NCBI RefSeq assembly: GCF_039534975.1
Contig: NZ_BAAAWH010000001.1
Location: 434,001 to 498,000 of the forward strand
DNA from: Microbacterium terregens
Lineage (GTDB): Bacteria; Actinomycetota; Actinomycetes; Actinomycetales; Microbacteriaceae
DNA: 64,000 nucleotides
Direction of reading: 5' to 3'
Both the position numbers and the translations under genes were made by a program. Shown here one piece after another: positions 1-8,360 of the stretch (positions are counted from its first letter, which is position 1; the number at the start of each line of letters is the position of its first letter). Below the pieces are notes generated by a model that saw nothing but the letters and a program-made list of their open reading frames with translations, had not been told where the DNA came from and did not search any database.

Positions 1-129
1 GTCGCCGCGGTGCTTCTGCCGCACAAGACCGCGGCGCCGAGCTTCTGGTGCGGCATCCTCGCGGCGCCGATCTTCCTGATCCTCGGAACGGTGGCGCTGG
101 TCGCCGGCAACGGCGCACTGGGCCCGTAG
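1..129 (+). CDS. C-terminal end of a membrane protein (partial)
   Basis: The window opens inside this gene; only the last 42 codons are present, ending in TAG. The visible tail holds a hydrophobic stretch (AAPIFLILGTVALVAG) that looks like a final membrane-spanning helix, followed by a very short polar end. No family can be assigned from so little. The next gene runs on the opposite strand and converges on it. Confidence 0.55.
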   Translation, partial: VAAVLLPHKTAAPSFWCGILAAPIFLILGTVALVAGNGALGP

Positions 130-170
130 CGGAACCCCAGACGTGACCGCGGATGCCGCGGCCTCCGCGG

Positions 171-995
171 TCAGCCGGCGGACAGCATCCGGACCCCGTC
201 CAGGACGGCGGCGTGGGTGCGCGGCGACCCGAGGATCCGGAAGTGCCCCACCGCGGGAACGATGACGTTCGTCGCGCCGTCCAGCGCGCTGCCGCCGGGG
301 ATGTGCGGGTCGAAACGGCCGAACACCGACACGATGCGGCCGTTGACCGAGTCCTCGCGGCCGAGCATCACGATCGTCTCGTCGTCGGGCAGGAAGGCCC
401 GGATGCTGGGCACGACGAACAGGCCGGCGAGCCGTGACCCGTGGAACGGGGTGCACACCGCGACGAGACCGAGCAGGCCGAGCGGCGCAGCGGAGCTCGA
501 GGGTGCCGCGGCCGCGGCATCCGCCGGGTCACCCCCGGTCGCAGCCTCGATCGCGGCGGCGGCGGCCGCACCCGAGGCGACCAGCAGATGCTTGCCGATC
601 AGCCCACCCTTGCTGTGGGCGACGAGGATGCGGCCGGCCGCGGAGGGCGGTCTGCTCGCCAGCGCACGGCCCAGACGTTCCGAGGTCTCGACGATGCCGC
701 GACGATTCGTCCCGAGCCCGTGGACGACCCTCACGCGATGTCCGGCCGCGTTGAGGGCGTCGCCCAGCGGCCGCAGGAAGGTCCAGTGCTCGTAGACCCC
801 CGGCAGCAGGATGACCTCGGCGAGCCCGTCCGAACCCTCGCGCCAGGCGCCCGGAGCCGGGCGGGGGCGTCCGAGGGTCCATGGTGCGGCGAGGAGGGCG
901 AGCTGCCGTCGCCCGGCGTAGGCGTAGTCCAGTGCCCACCACCACCCGCGCACGAGCCAGGAGGGTTGTGCAGGAGCCTGCTCAGCGCCGCTCAT
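171..995 (-). CDS. alpha/beta hydrolase, lipase/esterase-like
   Basis: 274 residues. The fold is suggested by a strand followed by LLPGVYEHW (about residues 63-71) and by the nucleophile elbow AHSKGG (126-131), a G-x-S-x-G variant with Ser128 as likely nucleophile. A late His in VPAVGHFRIL would fit the catalytic base. It resembles bacterial triacylglycerol-lipase/esterase-like proteins; the substrate cannot be told. The N-terminus has a Trp-rich stretch but no clear signal peptide. The ATG at 995 is supported by a TAGAAT hexamer 6 bases upstream, so the mRNA is probably leaderless. It stands alone and is convergent with the partial gene to its left. Confidence 0.72.
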   Translation of the reverse strand: MSGAEQAPAQPSWLVRGWWWALDYAYAGRRQLALLAAPWTLGRPRPAPGAWREGSDGLAEVILLPGVYEHWTFLRPLGDALNAAGHRVRVVHGLGTNRRGIVETSERLGRALASRPPSAAGRILVAHSKGGLIGKHLLVASGAAAAAAIEAATGGDPADAAAAAPSSSAAPLGLLGLVAVCTPFHGSRLAGLFVVPSIRAFLPDDETIVMLGREDSVNGRIVSVFGRFDPHIPGGSALDGATNVIVPAVGHFRILGSPRTHAAVLDGVRMLSAG

Positions 996-1001
996 GGCCG
1001 A

Positions 1002-1007
1002 ATTCTA
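1002..1007 (-). promoter_or_regulatory. -10 hexamer of a leaderless promoter (hydrolase)
   Basis: TAGAAT on the minus strand, ending 6 bases before the ATG of the alpha/beta hydrolase. No ribosome binding site lies between. Confidence 0.55.
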
Positions 1008-1036
1008 CGATCGCGGTGCGGGCTCGGTCCGGGACA

Positions 1037-2251
1037 TCAGCCGAGGAACTCGCGCGCCGCGACCACCAACGCGCCGACGCCCAGGTCGAGCGTGGGCTGA
1101 AGCACCGGCGCGAAGAACGGGGAGTGGTTCGTCGGCACGTCGCGATCGATGGTTCCGGCCGCCTTGGCGTCAGCGTAGGCCTGCGGGTCGATGCCGCCCC
1201 AGAACCAGAACACGAGCGGAGCGCCCGACTCGCGGGCGAACCACGACACGTCCTCGCTGCCGGTGAACATGCCGGGATCGACGACCGTTCCTTCGCCGAA
1301 TGCGCGGTCGAAGGCCAGCGTGAGCTGCGCGGTCGCGTGCACGTCGTTGATGGTCGGCGGCAGCGAGTGATCGATCACGATCACCGGCTCCTCGTCGGCG
1401 CCCGAGGCCTGGGCCTCGGCGCGGACGACCCGCTCGACCTTCGCGAGGACGCGCTCACGCGCCTCGTCGTCGGGATAGCGCAGGCTCAGTTCGAGTCGTG
1501 CCTCGGCCGGGATGATGTTGTTCTTGAGGCCCGCGTGGATCGAGCCCACCGTGACCACCGCGACATCGCGCGGGTCGACCTCGCGCGACACGATCGTCTG
1601 CAGGCGCATGACGGTGGCGGCCGCCATGACGACCGGGTCGATGGTGGAGTGCGGGCGCGAGCCGTGGCCGCCGCGGCCGAGCAGCGTCACGGTCAGACCA
1701 TCGGATGCCGCCATCTGGGTGCCCGAGCGCACGCCGATCGTTCCCGCGGGCAGGGGCGTGACGTGCTGGCCGAGGACGATGTCGGGCTTGGGGAAGCGAT
1801 CCAGGACGCCGTCGGCGATCATCGCCTGCGAACCGGCGCCGTATTCCTCGGCGGGCTGGAAGACGGCGACGATCGTGCCGGACCACTCGTCCTTCGTGGC
1901 GACCAGCTTCTCGAGCGCGCCGAGCAGGCACGTGACGTGCATGTCGTGGCCGCAGGCGTGCATGACCGGCACATCCGTGCCGGCCGGGTCGACTCCCCGC
2001 GCCGTGCTCGCGTATGCGAGGCCGGTCTGCTCCTGGACCGGCAGCGCATCCATGTCGGCGCGCAGCCAGACGACGGGTCCCTCGCCGTTGCGGATGACTC
2101 CGACGACACCGGTCTTGCCGATGCCCTCTTCGAACTCGATTTCCAGCGCCTCGAGCTCGCGGGTGACGACCCCCGCCGTGCGGGTCTCCTGGAAGGACAG
2201 CTCGGGATGCCGGTGCAGATCGATGTAGAGCGCTTCGAGGTCGAGAGTCAT
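1037..2251 (-). CDS. M20-family amidohydrolase (hippurate hydrolase/aminoacylase-like)
   Basis: 404 residues, the usual size for M20D amidohydrolases, which cleave N-acyl amino acids or related amides using a metal centre. Visible hallmarks are LHRHPELSFQE near the N-terminus (12-22), RADMDALPVQE (64-74), the metal-binding HACGHDMH (98-105) with its conserved Cys, and QPAEE (about 131-135). A dimerisation lid domain follows, with GRGGHGSRPH. The gene stands alone, with the repeat cluster upstream. It is close to the purine-degradation genes, but its motifs are those of hippurate/IAA-amino-acid hydrolases and not allantoate amidohydrolase. Start: ATG with TAGGCT 7 bases upstream. Confidence 0.85.
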   Translation of the reverse strand: MTLDLEALYIDLHRHPELSFQETRTAGVVTRELEALEIEFEEGIGKTGVVGVIRNGEGPVVWLRADMDALPVQEQTGLAYASTARGVDPAGTDVPVMHACGHDMHVTCLLGALEKLVATKDEWSGTIVAVFQPAEEYGAGSQAMIADGVLDRFPKPDIVLGQHVTPLPAGTIGVRSGTQMAASDGLTVTLLGRGGHGSRPHSTIDPVVMAAATVMRLQTIVSREVDPRDVAVVTVGSIHAGLKNNIIPAEARLELSLRYPDDEARERVLAKVERVVRAEAQASGADEEPVIVIDHSLPPTINDVHATAQLTLAFDRAFGEGTVVDPGMFTGSEDVSWFARESGAPLVFWFWGGIDPQAYADAKAAGTIDRDVPTNHSPFFAPVLQPTLDLGVGALVVAAREFLG

Positions 2252-2258
2252 GAGTTCG

Positions 2259-2264
2259 AGCCTA
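2259..2264 (-). promoter_or_regulatory. -10 hexamer of a near-leaderless promoter (M20 amidohydrolase)
   Basis: TAGGCT on the minus strand, ending 7 bases before the ATG at 2251, with no room for a ribosome binding site. Confidence 0.5.
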
Positions 2265-2270
2265 GTTCGC

Positions 2271-2538
2271 GCGCTCTCTGGGGCTCGCCTGTCACGACAC
2301 GCGGGGTGGGGCGGCAGTTTGCGACGGGCGAGCGAAGCGCGCTCTCTGGGGCTCGCCTGTCACGACACGCGGGGCGGGGCGGCGGTTTGCGACGGGCGAG
2401 CGAAGCGCGCTCTCTGGGGCTCGCCTGTCACGACACGCGGGGCGGGGCGGCGGTTTGCGACGGGCGAGCGAATAGCGCTGGGGCTCGCCTGTCACGACAC
2501 GCGGGGTGGGGCGGCAGTTCGCGACAGGCGAGCGAATC
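2271..2538 (+). repeat. four tandem 68-bp palindromic repeats
   Basis: Copies begin at 2271, 2339, 2407 and 2475 with an exact 68-base period; the fourth lacks four bases (CTCT) near its left end. Each copy carries a stem: GCTCGCCTGTC is matched by GACGGGCGAGC about 30 bases later (one G-T wobble). In copy four the match is perfect (2483-2493 with 2523-2533). The loop is rich in GGGGCGG. The block fills the gap between the M20 gene and the LacI gene, both transcribed leftward. Copies are nearly identical, which suggests recent expansion or conversion. There is no spacer diversity, so it is not a CRISPR. Confidence 0.9.
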
Positions 2539-2581
2539 GCGGCGTCCCGGATCGCGGTCGCGACGGCCGCGCGAGGCCGGG

Positions 2582-3604
2582 TCAGCCGTCCAGGCGCGCC
2601 GTCGTGCCGCGCACGATGAGCTCGTAGGGCAGCGCGCGGGGGGCCTCGGCGTGGCCGGCCGCGGCATCCGTCGCCTCGAGCTCGTCGAGGATCGCGTCGG
2701 CCGCGCGCTCGCCCTGACCCATCGGGAACTGGTCGACGGTCGTGAGCTGGAAGAACTCACCCAGCTCGTGGCCGTCGATACCCACGATCGACAGGTCCTC
2801 GGGCACGCGGTAGCCGAGCTCGCGTGCGGCCAGCAGAGCGCCGATCGCCATCTCGTCCGACGCTGCGAAGATCGCGGTGGGCTGCTCGCCCGGCCTCCCG
2901 AGCAGCTGCTTCGCCGCACGGAACCCGCCTTCGATCGTGAAGTCCGCGGGTTCGTACAGGGACGGGCGCGGGGGGATGCCGGCATCCGCCAGTGCCTGCT
3001 CGAATCCCTGTCGGCGGTGCGTGGGGATGTGGAAGTCGATATCGAACTCGGGACTCGCGCCGATGTGCGCGATGGCACGATGACCGAGCGTCAGGAGATG
3101 CTCGGTGGCCAGGCGCGCCACGGCCACGTCGTCGACCGTGAGGGTGGACAGGCGCGGGTTGGGGCCCCCGATGGCGATCACCGGGAGCTTGAGCGCGCGC
3201 AGGCCTTCGATCTCTTCGTCGCCCAGCTCGATCGAGATCGCGATGACGCCATCGACCCGCTGGCGGCGCAGGAACGTCTCGAAGACGCTCCTGCGCTGCT
3301 CGCGGTCAGCCGTCAGGTTGTACAGCGTGATGTCGTAGCCGCGCCGCATGAGTGCGGACGCGGTGCCGCTGAGCACGGTGCTGAAGAACCAGCGATCCAG
3401 GAACGGTACGAGCACCCCGATGTTGCGCGTGCGACCGGAGGCGAGGCTCGAGGCGGACGACGAGACGACGTACCCCAGGTTCCGCGCCGCGGACTCGACC
3501 CGCGCACGCGTGGCATCGGAGACGTGGCCCCGCCCGCTGAGCGCTCGGGAGACCGTGGCGGTGGAGACGCCCGCGGAGCGCGCGACCTCATCGATGCTGA
3601 CCAC
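2582..3604 (-). CDS. LacI-family transcriptional regulator
   Basis: 340 residues. The N-terminal helix-turn-helix (SIDEVARSAGVSTATVSRAL, residues 3-22) with the following hinge, and the periplasmic-binding-protein-like sugar domain (IGVLVPFLDRWFF onward, ending in the D-E-M-A-I-G-A-L-L region), are typical of the family. It lies 27 bases downstream of the alpha-glucosidase on the same strand, so it is probably the second gene of that operon and its local repressor. The likely target is the perfect palindrome at 5334-5347 in front of the glucosidase. The sugar ligand is inferred to be an alpha-glucoside. GTG start, preceded by a GGAGGGGA ribosome binding site. Confidence 0.9.
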   Translation of the reverse strand: MVSIDEVARSAGVSTATVSRALSGRGHVSDATRARVESAARNLGYVVSSSASSLASGRTRNIGVLVPFLDRWFFSTVLSGTASALMRRGYDITLYNLTADREQRRSVFETFLRRQRVDGVIAISIELGDEEIEGLRALKLPVIAIGGPNPRLSTLTVDDVAVARLATEHLLTLGHRAIAHIGASPEFDIDFHIPTHRRQGFEQALADAGIPPRPSLYEPADFTIEGGFRAAKQLLGRPGEQPTAIFAASDEMAIGALLAARELGYRVPEDLSIVGIDGHELGEFFQLTTVDQFPMGQGERAADAILDELEATDAAAGHAEAPRALPYELIVRGTTARLDG

Positions 3605-3631
3605 GTCGTCCCCTCCGCCCGGGTCCCGCGG

Positions 3632-5320
3632 TCAGGCTCCGTCGGTCGCGAGCCAGACAGCGGTGTCGACGGGCAGGTCGCCGTCGACGATCGGGCCGCT
3701 CGTCGCGATCACGTTACCGTGCGGCAGCACGATCGGCGTCGAGCCGAGGTTCGCGATCACCGTGACATTCCCGTTCCGGAATGCGATGACATCCGGGCCG
3801 AAGCCGTCGAGCCACTCCAGCGTGCCGAACCCCAGCTCGTGGGTCCGCCGTACGCGGAGCAGTGCACGATAGAACGACAGCGTCGAGTCCGGGTCGCTCA
3901 CCTGGACGTCGCGGGCGAACGACGCCCATTCCGCGGGCTGCGGCAGCCAGGACGCTCCGGTCGCGCTGAACCCGTACGCGGGAGCGCTCGCCGACCAGGG
4001 GATGGGCACGCGGCATCCGTCACGCCCGTACCGCTCGCCGTTCGAGCGGAACCAGGTCGGATCCTGCCGGGCGTCGTCGGGAAGGTCGATGGCCTCGGGC
4101 AGCCCGAGCTCTTCACCCTGGTACAGGTACGCCGACCCGGGGAGGGCGAGCATGATCGCCGTCGCCGCGCGGGCGCGCCGCAGTCCGACATCCGGGATCG
4201 GCCGGCCGATGGAGTCCGGGCCGATGCCGTATCCTTGCGGGTTCTCGGCCGTCAGTGCGAGGCGGGACGCGTGCCGCACCACATCGTGGTTCGACAGCAC
4301 CCAGGTGCTCGGGGCGCCGACTGCGGAGAACGCCCGCAGCGAGTCGTCGATGACGACACGGAGCGTCGCGGCATCCCACTCGGTCTGCAGGTAGGGGAAG
4401 TTGAAGGCCTGATGCATCTCGTCGGGCCGCACCCACAGGGCGGTCTTGTCGGCGTCGGGGAGCCACGCCTCGGCGGCCAGAACGCGGTCGCCCGGGTATT
4501 CGGCGAGGATGCGGTGCCAGTCGCGGTACACGTCGTGCACGCCGGCCTGACCCCAGTACGGCACGTCCTCCTCTTCGCCGCCCATGGATGCGGCGTCCTC
4601 CGGCGGGGTGTAATCGGGCAGACCCTCGGCCTTGATCAGGCCGTGCGCGACGTCGACGCGGAAGCCGTCGACGCCTCGGTCGAGCCAGAACCGCAGCACG
4701 TCGCGGAACGCCTCGCGCACCTCTTCGTTGGACCAGTCGAAGTCGGGCTGCGACGAGTCGAACAGGTGCAGGTACCACTGTCCGAGTGAGCCATCGGCCT
4801 CGATGATGCGGGTCCACGCCGGACCCCCGAAGACCGATTCCCAGTTGTTGGGCGGAAGCTCGCCGTGCTCGCCCTTGCCCTCGCGGAAGAGGTAGCGCGC
4901 GCGCTCGACACTGCCGGGACCGGCGGCCAGGGCCGACTGGAACCACTCGTGCTGGTCGGAGGAGTGGTTGGGGACGAGATCGACGATGATCCGGATGCCG
5001 CGGCCGTGCGCTTCGGCCACCATCTCGTCGAAGTCGGCCAGGGTGCCGAAGAGCGGGTCGACGTCGCAGTAGTCGGCGACGTCATAGCCGGCATCCTTCT
5101 GCGGTGAACGCTGGAACGGGCTCAACCACAGAGCGTCGACGCCCAGGTCGAGAAGGTCGTCGAGGTGCGCGGTGACGCCGGGCAGATCGCCGACGCCGTC
5201 GCCGGAACTGTCCGCGAATGAGCGCGGGTAGATCTGGTAGATGACGGCGGTGCGCCACCATTCCGCTCCAGGTCGGGAGGAAAGGACGTCGGTGCGCTCA
5301 GCGGTCTCGGGCGAAGTCAT
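3632..5320 (-). CDS. alpha-glucosidase, GH13 family
   Basis: 562 residues, cytoplasmic (no signal peptide). It hydrolyses terminal alpha-glucosidic bonds, for example in maltose, isomaltose or trehalose-like sugars. GH13 signatures are visible: VIYQIYPRSFADSSGDGVGD at the N-terminus, VDLVPNHSS, the nucleophile Asp in GFRVDVAHG, the acid/base Glu in LAAEAWLP and the stabilising Asp in LSNHDVVRH. The frame stays open upstream to 6094, but the ATG at 5320 is right: homology begins soon after it, a TATCCT hexamer ends 6 bases before it, and the upstream part is antisense to apt. Followed by the LacI gene in the same operon and headed by a LacI-type operator. Confidence 0.93.
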   Translation of the reverse strand: MTSPETAERTDVLSSRPGAEWWRTAVIYQIYPRSFADSSGDGVGDLPGVTAHLDDLLDLGVDALWLSPFQRSPQKDAGYDVADYCDVDPLFGTLADFDEMVAEAHGRGIRIIVDLVPNHSSDQHEWFQSALAAGPGSVERARYLFREGKGEHGELPPNNWESVFGGPAWTRIIEADGSLGQWYLHLFDSSQPDFDWSNEEVREAFRDVLRFWLDRGVDGFRVDVAHGLIKAEGLPDYTPPEDAASMGGEEEDVPYWGQAGVHDVYRDWHRILAEYPGDRVLAAEAWLPDADKTALWVRPDEMHQAFNFPYLQTEWDAATLRVVIDDSLRAFSAVGAPSTWVLSNHDVVRHASRLALTAENPQGYGIGPDSIGRPIPDVGLRRARAATAIMLALPGSAYLYQGEELGLPEAIDLPDDARQDPTWFRSNGERYGRDGCRVPIPWSASAPAYGFSATGASWLPQPAEWASFARDVQVSDPDSTLSFYRALLRVRRTHELGFGTLEWLDGFGPDVIAFRNGNVTVIANLGSTPIVLPHGNVIATSGPIVDGDLPVDTAVWLATDGA

Positions 5321-5326
5321 CGTTCC

Positions 5327-5332
5327 AGGATA
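5327..5332 (-). promoter_or_regulatory. -10 hexamer of a leaderless promoter (alpha-glucosidase)
   Basis: TATCCT on the minus strand ends 6 bases before the ATG at 5320. The LacI-type operator starts one base further upstream, so it lies in the -10/-35 spacer. Confidence 0.5.
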
Positions 5333-5333
5333 C

Positions 5334-5347
5334 TGCAAGCGCTTGCA
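5334..5347. promoter_or_regulatory. LacI-type operator, perfect 14-bp palindrome
   Basis: TGCAAGCGCTTGCA is a perfect palindrome with the central CG typical of LacI-family operators. It sits just upstream of the alpha-glucosidase start and abuts the candidate -10. A repressor bound here would block RNA polymerase. The LacI gene downstream in the same operon is the obvious candidate, giving autoregulation and sugar induction. The divergent apt promoter lies about 45 bases to the right. Confidence 0.85.
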
Positions 5348-5392
5348 CGCAGGCTGAGGGCGGACTCGTCGAGGAGAGGAACGACACGCGGA

Positions 5393-5398
5393 TAGTGT
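5393..5398 (+). promoter_or_regulatory. -10 hexamer of a leaderless promoter (apt)
   Basis: TAGTGT ends 6 bases before the GTG start of apt; there is no Shine-Dalgarno sequence in between. Confidence 0.55.
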
Positions 5399-5404
5399 GG
5401 GCGC

Positions 5405-5926
5405 GTGCCTTCCGCCGACTCCCTCGCCCTCGCTGAATCGCTCATCGTCTCGATTCCCGACTATCCCGAGCGCGGCATCGTGTTCCGCGACATCACTCCT
5501 CTTCTGGCGGATGCCGCAGGCCTGCGCACCGCGATCGACGCCCTGATCGCACCCTTCGCGGGGACGTTCGACGTGGTCGCGGGAGTGGAGGCGCGGGGCT
5601 TCCTGCTGGCGGGTGCGGTGGCGATCACGGCGGGCGTGGGTCTGGTGCCGGTGCGCAAGGCCGGCAAACTGCCGCGGCCTGCGGCATCCGTCGCCTATGC
5701 GCTGGAGTACGGCGAGGCGACGATCGAGGTGCACGACGACATCGCTCCCGGGACGCGCGTTCTGCTCGTGGACGACGTTCTCGCCACGGGCGGGACGCTG
5801 GCGGCGGCGCACGAGCTGTTCGCCGTGCTGGGGCAGACCGTGGTCGGCACGGCCGTGCTGATGGAGATCGCCGGCCTGGGCGGCCGGGAGCTCGTGAGCG
5901 ACGTGCACGCGGTGTTCCAAGGCTGA
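5405..5926 (+). CDS. apt: adenine phosphoribosyltransferase
   Basis: 173 residues, the normal length. It salvages adenine by joining it to PRPP to give AMP in the cytoplasm. Recognised by IPDYPERGIVFRDITPLL (about 17-34), GVEARGFLLAGA, KAGKLPRP and the PRPP-binding loop VLLVDDVLATGGTL (120-133). The GTG start is chosen because TAGTGT lies exactly 6 bases upstream, indicating a leaderless message. It is divergent from the alpha-glucosidase operon and faces the purine-degradation genes, so salvage and catabolism of purine bases are neighbours here. Confidence 0.95.
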   Translation: MPSADSLALAESLIVSIPDYPERGIVFRDITPLLADAAGLRTAIDALIAPFAGTFDVVAGVEARGFLLAGAVAITAGVGLVPVRKAGKLPRPAASVAYALEYGEATIEVHDDIAPGTRVLLVDDVLATGGTLAAAHELFAVLGQTVVGTAVLMEIAGLGGRELVSDVHAVFQG

Positions 5927-6011
5927 GCCGGCGAAGCTGAAGTGGCGACCGGTCACGAAGTCTGCGGTGCGGGTGCGCGAACGGATGGCGCGGCGGAACT
6001 GATCCGGGAGC

Positions 6012-7433
6012 TCAGGGAGAGAGCAGCGAACGCGCGTCATCCGGCGCCACGACACGCCTCCCGCGCACGAACACCCCGGTGATGGAGGCCTCACGCATGC
6101 CCATCAGCAGCGTGAACAGGCGCGAGCTCGGGCTCGCGTCGGCGGACGCCTCCAGCAGAAGCGCGAAGCCGGGCTGTGCCGCGGGATCCACGATCACGAA
6201 GTCGGCGTCTTTGCCGGCATCCAGGTTGCCGAACAGCGCCTCCTGATCCAGCGCGCGGGCACCGGCGAGCGTGCCCAGGAAGAGCAGCTGAGCCGGGTCG
6301 ATCGCGACCGACCGGTCACTCTGCTCACTCATGTGCACCTTGAAGCAGTCGTTGAGAACCCGCGGGATCAGCCACTCGTCCCCGGCTCCGATGTCGGTGC
6401 CCATCGCGATCCCGACACCCGACGCCACCGTCCGCCGCCACGGCAGGGTGCCGCTTCCGAGGAACAGCTGCGACGTAGGGCAATGCGCGATCGACGAGCC
6501 GGTCTCGGCCAGGCGATGCAGCTCGGCATCGGTGCAGTGCACCGCGTGAGCGAGGATGCTGCGACGTCCGAGCAGGCTCTCACCGCCCGTCTTCGACCCG
6601 GGCAGGTGCCGGCCGTCGTACGTGTCCAGGTAGTGGTCGACACCGTATCGGCTGCGGACCGCGGCGATCTCGCCGTCTCCGGGGCGATCGTTCTCGTTGA
6701 GGTGCGAGTGGAAGTAGACACCGTCCGCTCGGGTCCCCGCGTAGAGGTGACCGAGGCGGCGCAGCGTCTCGGTCGTGACCGAGAGGCTGAAGCGCGGCAC
6801 CAGGGCGACCTGCGCCAGGGCGGAGCGAGGATCGAGCGCTCTGCCCGAGGCATCCTGCCCGTGCCATCGGGCGATCTCGTCCTCGGCCATGCCGATCGCT
6901 GCGTCCTCGGTGGTCAGCAGAGCCGCAGCGCTCGGTGGCCCCACCGTCTGGATGCCGCGACCACTGACGATGCGCAGCCCGGCGTCGAGCGTACGGGAGA
7001 AGAGCGCGTCCTGCGCGGCGGGCAACGCCGAGCCGAAGACGAGAGCCGCCGTCGTGCCGGCGCCGATGCGGCGTCGCACGAACTCCGCCGCGACGGCGTC
7101 CGCGAACCCCGCGTCCGCGAGGCGCGACTCGGCCGGGTAGACGCAGTGCTCGAGCCACTCGAGCAGTTCGCCGCCGCCGAACGCGTCGGTCGCCAGCGTC
7201 TGGGGGTAGTGCACGTGCGTGTCGACGAAGCCCGGCAGCAGGTAAGCGCCGGTTCGAACCACCTCATCGCCGGCGAGTGCTGCGGGCAGGTCCGACCACG
7301 GTCCGGAGTAGGCGATCCGACCGGCCGCATCGATCGCGAGGGCGCCGTCGGGCTCGGAGACCAGGGCGTCCGCCGCGCCTTCGAGGCGTGGGCTTCCCGT
7401 CACATGCAGCAGGTGACCTCGATAGATCGGCAC
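6012..7433 (-). CDS. guaD: guanine deaminase
   Basis: 473 residues. A zinc amidohydrolase that converts guanine to xanthine and ammonia. The family signature PGFVDTHVHYPQ (67-78, with the metal-binding His73 and His75) and later FHSHLNEN, AHAVHCTD and GTDIGAGDEW place it with guanine deaminases. It is the last gene of a four-gene leftward operon (OHCU decarboxylase, HIU hydrolase, urate oxidase, guaD) and begins 6 bases after the urate oxidase stop. It feeds xanthine to the xanthine dehydrogenase encoded at 14.5-18.3 kb. Confidence 0.92.
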   Translation of the reverse strand: MPIYRGHLLHVTGSPRLEGAADALVSEPDGALAIDAAGRIAYSGPWSDLPAALAGDEVVRTGAYLLPGFVDTHVHYPQTLATDAFGGGELLEWLEHCVYPAESRLADAGFADAVAAEFVRRRIGAGTTAALVFGSALPAAQDALFSRTLDAGLRIVSGRGIQTVGPPSAAALLTTEDAAIGMAEDEIARWHGQDASGRALDPRSALAQVALVPRFSLSVTTETLRRLGHLYAGTRADGVYFHSHLNENDRPGDGEIAAVRSRYGVDHYLDTYDGRHLPGSKTGGESLLGRRSILAHAVHCTDAELHRLAETGSSIAHCPTSQLFLGSGTLPWRRTVASGVGIAMGTDIGAGDEWLIPRVLNDCFKVHMSEQSDRSVAIDPAQLLFLGTLAGARALDQEALFGNLDAGKDADFVIVDPAAQPGFALLLEASADASPSSRLFTLLMGMREASITGVFVRGRRVVAPDDARSLLSP

Positions 7434-7439
7434 GACGAC

Positions 7440-8357
7440 TCAGCCCGAGGCCGGGATGTCGAGCCAGGCGTCGGGTGCGGGTTCCGCGCCGTCGCGGGTG
7501 ACCGTGCCCTCGATCAGCCCGTACGGACGGTCGGCGGCGAGGAACACCTCGTTCGGATTCTCCAGTCCGAAGGGCGCGAGGTCGTACAGGAAGTGATGGC
7601 GGTTCGGCATCGCGAAGCGCACCTCGGTGATCTCGGGTCGCGCCTGGATGACCGCCTTGCCCATCGCGAAGAGGGTCTGCTGCAGTGCGAGCGAATGCAC
7701 CGTCGCGAACGTGGACAACAGCACCGCCGAAACCTCGGCATACAGGCCGTTGTAGTCGATGCCCGCCTCGACGGCCTCGGGCAGGAACCGCCACCGCCCG
7801 GTGACCGAGGTCGCCAGGATGCGGTCGTCCGTCTCGGCGAGGGTCGTGTACTGATCGCGGGGAAAGCCCGCGAACTCGCTGCCGGTGGACTTGAGCACCA
7901 CCAGATCCGCGATGCCGCCCATGACGTGGGTCTGTCCGTCCACCACCTGCACCGCGGCAAGACGCGTGGCCCGACCCGTGCGCACGAACGAGTGGTCGTG
8001 CGCCCGTCCGTCGACCAGGATGCGCTCCCATTCGTACTGCTGGGCCTGCCAGAGGCCGCCGTCGATCCAGTCGAACGCGGTCACGAAATGCTCGGCGAGC
8101 CGGAGCAGGTACTCCTCGGGAGAGGGGATGCCGTACAGCTTCGCGAACGCGAACGCCGTGTTCTTCTGCGTGTCGGTCGCGACCACGAACGAGTTGTCGC
8201 CGGACAGATAGCAGTCGGCCAGCGCCGCGCCGCGCAGCTGCGAGGTGACGTTGAGGTCGACGATCTCGTGCCGCGGGGTGTCTCGGTATATCCGCACGAC
8301 GCGGTTCTCGGCCTTGCCGTACTTGTTCGCGCCGAGACTGACGGACACGTCGCTCAT
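7440..8357 (-). CDS. urate oxidase (uricase)
   Basis: 305 residues, a cofactor-free oxidase turning urate into 5-hydroxyisourate. Family landmarks are NKYGKAENRVVRIYRD (Lys15 as the catalytic-site lysine), SFVVATDTQKNT (Thr61 in the active site) and the late MPNRHHFLYDL with the conserved His. The HIU hydrolase stop lies 3 bases upstream of its ATG, so the two are tightly coupled in one operon with the enzymes for the next two steps. Confidence 0.95.
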   Translation of the reverse strand: MSDVSVSLGANKYGKAENRVVRIYRDTPRHEIVDLNVTSQLRGAALADCYLSGDNSFVVATDTQKNTAFAFAKLYGIPSPEEYLLRLAEHFVTAFDWIDGGLWQAQQYEWERILVDGRAHDHSFVRTGRATRLAAVQVVDGQTHVMGGIADLVVLKSTGSEFAGFPRDQYTTLAETDDRILATSVTGRWRFLPEAVEAGIDYNGLYAEVSAVLLSTFATVHSLALQQTLFAMGKAVIQARPEITEVRFAMPNRHHFLYDLAPFGLENPNEVFLAADRPYGLIEGTVTRDGAEPAPDAWLDIPASG

Positions 8358-8360
8358 GCT

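Noticed and set aside
1037..2251. M20 enzyme as the missing allantoate amidohydrolase
   Set aside because: It carries the HACGHDMH signature and lid of the hippurate/IAA-amino-acid hydrolases and is not in the ureide operons. Not excluded biochemically, but not supported.
2271..2538. CRISPR array
   Set aside because: The 68-base units are contiguous and near-identical, with no variable spacers and no cas genes.
881..4789. 1302-codon plus-strand open frame across the M20, repeat, LacI and glucosidase genes
   Set aside because: Antisense to three motif-complete genes and runs through the tandem repeats; a high-GC artefact.
7245..7260. GGTTCGAACC as a possible tRNA T-arm
   Set aside because: It lies inside guaD, with no acceptor or anticodon stems around it.
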